From Candidatus Helarchaeota archaeon (GTDB lineage: Archaea; Asgardarchaeota; Lokiarchaeia; Helarchaeales; HEL-GB-A): a stretch of 5,997 bases of DNA. Location of the stretch: the NCBI GenBank assembly GCA_016840125.1, contig JAEOSY010000624.1, positions 1 through 5,997 on the forward strand, given 5' to 3'. A program made the translations under genes and the position numbers. The notes beneath the pieces were generated by a model. The model was given only the letters and a program-made list of their open reading frames with translations. It had not been told where the DNA came from and ran no database searches. This document shows positions 1-5,407 of this stretch, in pieces (within the stretch, counting starts at the first letter, position 1; every line of letters starts with the position of its first letter).

Positions 1-957
1 AATCATCTTTGTGGATGATTTGCAGAGATCCTCATATCGCACAATCAGGCTCGCTTTTGCCAGGTTTGGATTCGTCTGCAGTTTCCTATGGATATATGAA
101 TACACCGCTGCCCAATAGATTGCCCAGCCTTTGATATACGTGTCTCTCTGCTTCCATAATCGGCGAATTCTTTGGACAGTTTCAAAATTATCCAGGTTTA
201 TACAGACCCGCGCAGAGCCGAACTCCCGATGTCCGATTACTTTGGTCCAATCCAGTAAGCGAGGATCCTTTCGTTCCATTTCTTTAAAAATTCTGTCTTG
301 TTTGGCTAAGGAGGCAATATGATTGAAGGGATTCCGGATTAGAAGGATGAATTTTACATCTGGAAATAGTTTTTGTAAATATTCCATCCGGACTACGTTA
401 TAATTGTTTTTTACCAAATAGCGGGTCGCATGCTGATTAAGTAGCAGTTTTTTGATGTGAACGCGATAAAAGGTTTCGAATTGCAAATGCTGGGTGTGGG
501 TATCGAGAATATTTGAATTAGCTTCATCGTGAGAATTCTCGAAAAACTTCTGCCAGAAAATTTCCTCAACCGCCTCGGGGCTATCCCGGGTGACCAACAT
601 CTCGTCTTTATGCAACCGTTCAACGGGTGATATCATTAAAGGTGTGAGATTGGCGATTTGCTGAACCCAATGGGGGGAATAAGGTAGAACCATGTGTAAA
701 TACCGATGCACCGCCACATCCGGGTGTTGAGAGAGCATTTCCAGTACAATTGTGGTTCCGGCTCGAGCGAACCCAGTTATGTATATCGGACGATCAATCC
801 TAATCTTTTCCAGCTTTTTCTTTAGTCTGAATGTCTCGATCATGTGCAATGTATTTGCGAGAGAGGGGAATTCATGGAGAAACTTCGCGATATAATACAT
901 CGGAACGGGGAAATCGAATTCTTTATGTTTGCTAGGCTTGGTTATCTGAAATTTCAT
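1..957 (-). CDS. PAPS-dependent sulfotransferase, Sulfotransfer_3-like (C-terminus cut by window edge)
   Basis: Translating 957 down to 1 gives 319 codons with no stop, so the 3' end lies outside the window. The family transfers the sulfuryl group of PAPS to hydroxyl or amino groups of carbohydrates, lipids or peptides, normally in the cytosol. Seen directly: a 5'-phosphosulfate-binding loop GFARAGTT (residues 62-69) after a hydrophobic strand; LFPDVKFILLIRNP (197-210), the typical strand and RxP 3'-phosphate-binding segment, followed by FNHIASL; and RYEDLC (307-312), a characteristic late motif. H78-P79 in SQHPDV also fits the family. No signal peptide or membrane segment is evident. The ATG at 957 is well fixed, because an in-frame TAG lies three codons upstream (964-966). 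A GAGGA element 13 bases upstream may act as a weak Shine-Dalgarno site. The acceptor substrate cannot be read from the sequence. The family call is firm; the substrate is unknown. Confidence 0.9.
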   Translation of the reverse strand, partial: MKFQITKPSKHKEFDFPVPMYYIAKFLHEFPSLANTLHMIETFRLKKKLEKIRIDRPIYITGFARAGTTIVLEMLSQHPDVAVHRYLHMVLPYSPHWVQQIANLTPLMISPVERLHKDEMLVTRDSPEAVEEIFWQKFFENSHDEANSNILDTHTQHLQFETFYRVHIKKLLLNQHATRYLVKNNYNVVRMEYLQKLFPDVKFILLIRNPFNHIASLAKQDRIFKEMERKDPRLLDWTKVIGHREFGSARVCINLDNFETVQRIRRLWKQRDTYIKGWAIYWAAVYSYIHRKLQTNPNLAKASLIVRYEDLCKSSTKMI

Positions 958-1265
958 CTGCAACTAAAGATCCTCAATAATTTCATCTTTTAAAATCTTT
1001 CATCGAAATTAAGAATTAAGTTGTTGTATTGTTCTTTTTTGTTCTTGTCCTTTACAAAGAAGCGTACTTCACAGCCTGGAGCTCCAGTTTGGGGCACTGA
1101 CCTCGCTGAGCCAGATCTATTAACTCATCAACACCCCTGTAAACAGGATATATCTAAGTATAGCAAAAATCGAGAATTGAAGGCAAATGGATAATATCGA
1201 CAGCCAGGGGGAGAAGTTTACCCGGGGAGAGCCTTGCTCGTTGAACCATTCGGCGTAAAACTTGA
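958..1265. other. intergenic spacer between the two minus-strand genes
   Basis: These 308 bases lie between the stop of the ASST-like gene and the start of the sulfotransferase gene. No tRNA, rRNA or recognisable protein is visible. The stretch holds the candidate TATA box described separately and two short palindromes: CTGGAGCTCCAG at 1076-1087 (perfect, 12 bases) and CCTGTAAACAGG at 1136-1147 (5-base arms). A pyrimidine/T-rich run occurs at 1030-1052. Two open stretches without ATG cross it: plus 994-1194 and a minus frame ending at 1120. Neither resembles a known protein. Bases 1060-1130 look more GC-rich than their surroundings and could be decayed coding sequence, but nothing identifies it. 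Confidence 0.6.
987..997 (-). promoter_or_regulatory. candidate archaeal TATA box for the sulfotransferase gene
   Basis: On the minus strand GATTTTAAAAG lies centred about 34 bases upstream of the ATG at 957, preceded by the purine-rich GATGAAA, which could serve as a BRE. Archaeal transcription usually starts about 25 bases downstream of the TATA centre, which would leave a leader of roughly 5-10 bases. The call rests only on position and AT-richness. Confidence 0.35.
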
Positions 1266-4200
1266 TTAATGCGGGCGGCGTTTCCTGATCATAAGTATAA
1301 CTATACCAATGAGAAAAGCGAAGAATGAGTATGGTGCTATTGAAGCTTTTAAGGGTCTAATCTCTATTGTGACTGTGTCTTCAGCGTGATTACCGAATAG
1401 ATCGTAAAGAACAAGAGTTATCTGGATTATCCCGTTCTTTCCCGTCAAATCGAATGTATATGTAATGCTTGAACCACCCCATGATCCAGAATTAATTAAT
1501 GTATTATTTATCAGAATGGAATAATTCATGGGTGTGGCATCAGAGACTTCCCACGTCAACATGATCTCAGTCTGGTTTTCCCAGACCCAGAAATCTGCAA
1601 GATTAACAATCTGGGGTGGATCGTTATCTTTGGTTGGTCGATTGTAATTGATAGCCACAATAGCGTCCAGCTCTATCGTATCGCCCAAGTAATACTCAAT
1701 AGTGATATAACGAGCAACAGAAAGGTCAGAGGTAACGAGATCAAAGCTAGTATTACCAGTTCCTCTGCCTATGAATTTAAAAGTTTCTTCTAGTTCATTA
1801 CTGACAAAAACACTGTAGTTTCCACCTTGGGCAATCACTGTCAAGTCCAAACCATCCCCATCAATGATTTCCTCACCATTACCCATATCCAAAGTGAGAT
1901 GGCCACTGGAGTAATCAAGGTAAATCTCGGCAAATTCTCCATCTGGGGCACCCAGAGCTTTTTCAGGTGAGAGGCACCAAATGTAAGATTGAATCGTATT
2001 AGCGTAAGCATCACCACGTCGGAGCACAATCCAAATCCAACTCGTACTCGTTGTGAACGCCCCAGTAGTATCATTCACATGTAAAGTAAGATTATATAAT
2101 CCCGGAAACCACCCCCCAGTGTCCCAGTTGTCAATTTGGATATTGATGTTGTTGCTGGTGACTTCTCCGGTGAATGCTGCGGTACCATTTTTCCAAACTG
2201 TCCAATTAGTTCCACCATGAACTTCCCAGGTCAGGGAGATAGTTTCCTGTTGCCATTGAAACTCGGTTTGTTGGGGAACTGCAGCAATGATAGGAGGACT
2301 CGGGGGGAAGATGCTTAACCAAGTGGTAGTAGTGTTTCGGTGACCAGCCCTGTCATATGCAGCAAGGGTGATGTTATAAAGACCTTCATTCAACAGGGGA
2401 AGAGTCCAGTTAAGCTTGTATGTTTGATTTTCCCATGAGTTTGAGACTAGGCGAGAATCATTCACAAAAATACTCCAAGATGAAGGACAATGATCAAAAA
2501 TTTCCCAAGATAAGAGGAGAGAATCGTTCCAAGTGATCGATTGATTTAGTGGAAATGAAATAATTACTGGAGGGGCTAAAGGGTAGATTGATACCCAAAA
2601 ATTATCCTTATAAATAAGGTTAGTATTGTTGAATAATTGTAATGTAATATTGTGGTTCCCTAATTCAAGAGAATTCAAATCGAGAATTATATCAGTACCA
2701 GTCCACTCAAAAGAACTTATTAGGCTGGTGTTAACGGTAATATTGGCTGTTAGGGGACTAACTGTACCACCCTTCCATTGAACAAGGCTGTTTTCTTGAC
2801 CGAGTTCAATACATTCTGGTCCCTCCCGGTGTAGATAGAACGCTGTTGATGTAATATTGAGACTATCAGTTGTTATATGCCCTCCTTCATCAGCTACTAC
2901 GATAGTAACATTGTGATCGCCTTTTGGCAGCTGTCCTAAGTTAACTGTTAGGTTTGTAGGTCGCCAAAACTTGTCAAAAGTATGAGAACCGCTATCAAAG
3001 ATCTGATCATCAAGGTAGAGAGTATACGCGCCGTTAACACTATGTCTAGAACGAAAATTATACCATGTTTGCCAATTAACAATTGCATTCTCATTTAAAA
3101 GGGTTTGAATATTTGAAGGTGAATTAAGAATGGGACTAAAGTGAAAACGGTCCATTTGATATACCCTATAGGTGCTATCTTCACTGTTAAGAAAATCCAT
3201 TTCCCAAACGATCTGTCCATTATTATTTACTTCAACCAATCTAGCCCCAATGTTACTAATAGGGTGATATAACCCACCAAAAGTACCTAAACGATTACCA
3301 TTGGGCAATCTATCAGCATCACCATAAATGCTACAATAGTAATCAGAGGGAGCAAGCCAGCTCCACGATTCATTGGCGGTCAGGGTTTCAGTGTTAATTT
3401 TAATCTCAAGGAGACGCGAGCGTCTGTTATTGGGGTTAGTTTGATTGTGTAAATCGTTGTCAAACAGGATGAATGTGTTATCATCGATTTTTTCAAGTCC
3501 ATGGGCATGATAGAAGAGATTATCACGTTGAACCCCATATTTATCAAAAAGCGTAAAAGTACCATACTCACCTAGCCCCCAAATTACATCTCCTGTTCTA
3601 TGGTCGATTTTATAGAAAGTATTGGTGTTTCGGGCGTTAAAATACAGAGCATCGTCTTCCGCATCGTAAAAAATAGAATTAAAATGCGTAATATCTGAAA
3701 TAAGGGAAGGAGGAGTACCAAATAACACAGTATCCTGAAAGGGACACCATTGCGTAGGAGATATAAACGAAGATGTATTCAAAGACCAGACTAAGTTTCC
3801 AGAGGTGTCATACTCGAGAATTGAATCATACAAAAACTTTGTACCTCCTATATCGACCGTATAGTATCCAAAAGTGAAAATTGTTTTGTTAATTGGATTA
3901 TATTCATATTCATGATGTCCTTGGGGAATAGGCAGATTAATGAGAGTATCAGTTTCAAAATTCCATAAAGTAACCGCCTCTGTTAAAGAACCGGTTCCCA
4001 TTAAAATAGTAGAAGAATTAATGAATTTAGTAGAAAGAGTTTGAATATGATCAAAGGGAATAAGTTTTTCCACAATGATGTCTCCATCCATATTAGTAAT
4101 AAGTAATGACGCGACACGCTGCAAACTATATTTTCCAAGAACAAATAGATTATATCCAGCGAATTCACCCTCCGTAGAAGTAATATTTGTCTCGAGACTA

Positions 4201-4418
4201 CTCTTCACTTTAGTGATAGGATTTTGATGGATTATTTTCAACTTAGTGTCTTTTCCATTATTAATCAATAAGAGAGAGGAGTTATCATAAATTGGTTCTT
4301 TATCATTACTTGACATGTAAGGAAAAAATACAAAGGAAGAGAAGAGAAGAAATAATAAGAATAGGCTCCAATTTTCAGAAAGCATATTATTAAAATCAAT
4401 TGTGATTAGATCTTTCAT
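1266..4418 (-). CDS. membrane-anchored extracellular arylsulfotransferase-family (ASST-like) protein with Ig-like and discoidin-like domains
   Basis: A complete 1050-residue protein. Residues 17-34 form a hydrophobic signal peptide or signal anchor. About 60-425 is a beta-propeller of the arylsulfotransferase (ASST) superfamily, with THFNSIFYD (244-252), TGDVIWGLG (275-283), YHAHGLEKIDDNTFILFDND (303-322), RLPNGN (370-375) and GARLVEVNNNGQIVWE (391-406). Characterised bacterial ASSTs move sulfuryl groups between phenols through a histidine intermediate without PAPS. H245, H304 and H306 are candidate active-site residues here, but the mapping is unproven. Five Ig-like modules follow (about 435-525, 531-612, 613-703, 707-800, 932-1022), with a discoidin-like module at 802-926. 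Residues 1027-1044 are a C-terminal membrane helix, then the basic tail RKRRPH. About 30 N-x-S/T sequons suggest a glycosylated cell-surface protein. The ATG at 4418 has no Shine-Dalgarno site but a TATA-like box about 32 bases upstream, fitting leaderless translation. Many archaeal family members are untested, so the propeller may bind rather than catalyse. Confidence 0.85.
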   Translation of the reverse strand: MKDLITIDFNNMLSENWSLFLLFLLFSSFVFFPYMSSNDKEPIYDNSSLLLINNGKDTKLKIIHQNPITKVKSSLETNITSTEGEFAGYNLFVLGKYSLQRVASLLITNMDGDIIVEKLIPFDHIQTLSTKFINSSTILMGTGSLTEAVTLWNFETDTLINLPIPQGHHEYEYNPINKTIFTFGYYTVDIGGTKFLYDSILEYDTSGNLVWSLNTSSFISPTQWCPFQDTVLFGTPPSLISDITHFNSIFYDAEDDALYFNARNTNTFYKIDHRTGDVIWGLGEYGTFTLFDKYGVQRDNLFYHAHGLEKIDDNTFILFDNDLHNQTNPNNRRSRLLEIKINTETLTANESWSWLAPSDYYCSIYGDADRLPNGNRLGTFGGLYHPISNIGARLVEVNNNGQIVWEMDFLNSEDSTYRVYQMDRFHFSPILNSPSNIQTLLNENAIVNWQTWYNFRSRHSVNGAYTLYLDDQIFDSGSHTFDKFWRPTNLTVNLGQLPKGDHNVTIVVADEGGHITTDSLNITSTAFYLHREGPECIELGQENSLVQWKGGTVSPLTANITVNTSLISSFEWTGTDIILDLNSLELGNHNITLQLFNNTNLIYKDNFWVSIYPLAPPVIISFPLNQSITWNDSLLLSWEIFDHCPSSWSIFVNDSRLVSNSWENQTYKLNWTLPLLNEGLYNITLAAYDRAGHRNTTTTWLSIFPPSPPIIAAVPQQTEFQWQQETISLTWEVHGGTNWTVWKNGTAAFTGEVTSNNINIQIDNWDTGGWFPGLYNLTLHVNDTTGAFTTSTSWIWIVLRRGDAYANTIQSYIWCLSPEKALGAPDGEFAEIYLDYSSGHLTLDMGNGEEIIDGDGLDLTVIAQGGNYSVFVSNELEETFKFIGRGTGNTSFDLVTSDLSVARYITIEYYLGDTIELDAIVAINYNRPTKDNDPPQIVNLADFWVWENQTEIMLTWEVSDATPMNYSILINNTLINSGSWGGSSITYTFDLTGKNGIIQITLVLYDLFGNHAEDTVTIEIRPLKASIAPYSFFAFLIGIVILMIRKRRPH
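1287..1340 (-). other. C-terminal membrane anchor of the ASST-like protein
   Basis: Residues 1027-1044 (IAPYSFFAFLIGIVILMI) form one hydrophobic helix preceded by a proline-containing linker. Six mostly basic residues (RKRRPH) follow and then the stop. The positive-inside rule puts the tail in the cytoplasm and all the large domains outside. The layout (Pro, helix, basic end) resembles sortase-type or plain stop-transfer anchors. No definite archaeosortase motif is seen. Confidence 0.75.
1353..3116 (-). repeat. tandem Ig-like module array encoded in the ASST-like gene, interrupted by a discoidin-like module
   Basis: The encoded repeats share a pattern: PP(V/I)I at the start, then a strand with (L/M)(S/T)WE(I/V), then a short N-rich hairpin (SIFVNDSRLVSNSW, TVWKNGTAAFTGEV, SILINNTLINSGSW), then G-Y/I-N-I/L-T-L and a D-x-x-G turn before the last strand. 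The clearest copies are residues 613-703, 707-800 and 932-1022. Those at 435-525 and 531-612 are more diverged. The repeats are visible at protein level only, not as DNA repeats, which suggests old duplications. The non-Ig module at 802-926 (nucleotides 1641-2015) separates copies four and five. Confidence 0.7.
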
Positions 4419-4444
4419 TTGTTTCGTGTTTATTGGAATAATTG

Positions 4445-4455
4445 AAAAATATTTT
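4445..4455 (-). promoter_or_regulatory. candidate TATA box for the ASST-like gene
   Basis: On the minus strand CCAAAATATTTTTC is centred about 32 bases upstream of the ATG at 4418. A start site about 25 bases downstream would leave a leader of only a few bases, which fits the absence of a Shine-Dalgarno sequence before that ATG (ACACGAAACAA). The element lies next to the left end of the actin relic on the opposite strand. Confidence 0.35.
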
Positions 4456-4493
4456 GGATCTAACTTCTATTAATCGGGGACGTATATCTATGA

Positions 4494-4918
4494 CTGAAAG
4501 GTTTTAAACCGAATAACGCAAGCTTCTCTAGAGATCTAAAAGATGAATGCTATGTTCAATCAGATTCAGGAGACTCTCAAAACTTCCCTAAAAGTACATC
4601 ATTTGAATTAAGCTCAGGCGAACAAGTCAATGTTGAGGATGAAAGATTATGTGTGAAATATTGTTTCAAAGTGATTTAGTCGAAAAATTGGCTATTTCAA
4701 TTGCTAAAAAACAGGTGGAACAGGTAAAGCCTATTAATGTTCTACTATCAGGTGTATTGAGTAAAAAACCGGGACTAAGAGCGCGTTTTTACCAAGAACT
4801 TCAGAATCTCAAATCACCTTCCCTTCAGTTGGATAACGTGGAATTAATTCAACTTTCTTCTCCTATCTCCTCAATTTGGCGGGGAGCAAACTCACACGCT
4901 CTCAAAGAAAAATCTTAG
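4494..4918 (+). pseudogene. frameshifted C-terminal relic of an Asgard-type actin homologue
   Basis: Two overlapping frames together reproduce the last third of actin. Frame one (open 4494-4676, TAG at 4677-4679) gives FSRDLKDECYV, STSFELSSGEQVNVEDER; these match actin's VRDIKEKLCYV and the SYELPDGQVITIGNERF segment. Frame two (ATG 4649, stop 4916-4918, 89 residues) gives MCEILFQ for actin's RCPEALFQ, NVLLSGVLSKKPGLRARFYQ for [20 protein letters not shown], and SSIWRGANSHAL for YSVWIGGSILASL. Restoring one base near 4648 reads DERFMCEILFQ through the junction, so a one-base deletion best explains the break. Roughly the first 200 of about 375 actin residues are absent, as are the last 25 or so. 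The second glycine of the LSGG adenosine-contact motif is valine. No ATG starts frame one. Frame two has GAGG 10 bases before its ATG, so an 89-residue fragment could still be translated, but it could not form a complete actin fold. A BadF/ROK-type kinase C-terminus fits less well. Confidence 0.72.
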
Positions 4919-4922
4919 GAAA

Positions 4923-4941
4923 AGGGCTATTTTTTAGTCCT
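4923..4941 (+). terminator. small T-loop hairpin / T-tract just after the actin relic
   Basis: AGGGCTA (4923-4929) pairs with TAGTCCT (4935-4941) across a five-T loop, with one G-T pair. The T-run at 4930-4935, a few bases past the relic's stop at 4918, could also act as an archaeal oligo-T terminator for plus-strand transcription. The hairpin is short and the call tentative. Confidence 0.3.
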
Positions 4942-5144
4942 CATAACAATTTACCCTAGTTTTGGCAAGAAAATCTATTGAGTCTGCATCTCAAATGTAT
5001 TCAAAAAGTTAAAATAGTTCTTAAATCTTTCAAAGGACTTAAAACTCGGTTTTTTTCACAGTAAAAGGCTTAAAAGAGCAATTCACAATTCATATAAATC
5101 ATGTCTCTATTTGTAATTGTTAGAAAATCCGTTATATTTTCACC

Positions 5145-5159
5145 AAAAATATATAAATT
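5145..5159 (+). promoter_or_regulatory. candidate archaeal BRE/TATA promoter element
   Basis: ACCAAAAATATATAAATT is the best match in the window to an A-rich BRE followed by an archaeal TATA box (TATATAAAT at 5150-5158). Start would be expected near 5175-5185. Used for the permease, it would give a leader of about 225 bases; otherwise it may drive a small RNA. A competing, closer candidate for the permease is TTATAATAATAAAAAG at 5359-5374. Confidence 0.3.
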
Positions 5160-5268
5160 CACCTCCTATATTTCCCGCTGTGACTCCCCAGTATATCTTT
5201 TTTGTATGCACCTATCTAAATTTATTAATTTCTCTAAGTGTAAAGATATTCAGCTTATGTGAATTAAT

Positions 5269-5286
5269 GCATATGCCTGTATATGC
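5269..5286. repeat. inverted repeat upstream of the permease
   Basis: GCATAT and ATATGC are separated by six bases (gcctgt), and the left arm is itself part of the palindrome GCATATGC (5269-5276). It lies about 120 bases before the permease start and downstream of the TATA block at 5150. It could be an operator or a leader hairpin. With six-base AT-rich arms it may also be chance. Confidence 0.25.
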
Positions 5287-5391
5287 TCTTGTAGCTTCGA
5301 GAACTTTTATCCTTACTATTGGGGGTCAAAAACTTAGTTCCTCGATAAACAATAGCAATTATAATAATAAAAAGAAATTTTGAATGATATT

Positions 5392-5397
5392 GGAGGT
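5392..5397 (+). promoter_or_regulatory. Shine-Dalgarno site of the permease gene
   Basis: GGAGGT ends 10 bases before the ATG at 5408. It is an almost full complement to the archaeal 16S rRNA tail and favours 5408 over the in-frame ATG at 5414. It contrasts with the leaderless-type start of the ASST-like gene. Confidence 0.75.
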
Positions 5398-5407
5398 AAA
5401 TAAAGGT

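Larger units (their letters stand above)
4919..5407. other. AT-rich intergenic region between the actin relic and the permease gene
   Basis: These 489 bases contain no credible gene. The open stretches crossing them (plus 5117-5383 from a TTG, minus 5770-5264) give low-complexity K/N/I/Y-rich or shadow translations. Contents seen: the hairpin at 4923-4941; a T7 run near 5050 that could be a terminator; a strong TATA-like block AAAAATATATAAATT at 5145-5159; the palindromic GCATAT-gcctgt-ATATGC at 5269-5286; and a purine/AT-rich stretch leading into the permease Shine-Dalgarno site. The length leaves room for a long leader, a small RNA or further decayed coding sequence, but none can be named. 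Confidence 0.55.

Noticed and set aside
131..623. Small open frames at 131-322 (+) and 411-623 (-)
   Set aside because: Both are shadows of the sulfotransferase frame, whose PAPS-binding motifs are intact.
994..1194. Open plus-strand stretch of about 66 codons in the spacer
   Set aside because: Only TTG codons could start it, there is no ribosome-binding site, and no family resemblance is seen.
1225..1260. tRNA T-arm-like GGTTCAA on the minus strand
   Set aside because: No flanking T-stem or acceptor and anticodon arms can be drawn around it.
1120..1365. Minus-strand open frame running through the 3' end of the ASST-like gene, with a hydrophobic segment (WLSILSICLQFSIFAILRY)
   Set aside because: It has no ATG and mostly overlaps the ASST-like frame, which has its own convincing C-terminal membrane anchor and stop.
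1841..3571. Small open frames at 1841-2074 (-), 2136-2318 (+) and 3380-3571 (-)
   Set aside because: All lie inside the ASST-like coding region in other frames and show no motif.
4649..4918. C-terminus of a BadF/N-acetylglucosamine-kinase-type or ROK kinase
   Set aside because: The LSG...GA pattern fits the general sugar-kinase/Hsp70/actin superfamily. The finer matches (PGLRARFYQEL, SSIWRGANSHAL and the upstream RDLKDECYV, ELSSGEQV and ERF-CEILFQ series) are specific to actin.
5117..5383. 88-residue plus-strand open frame from a TTG codon
   Set aside because: No ATG, no Shine-Dalgarno site, low-complexity composition and no recognisable motif; treated as intergenic.
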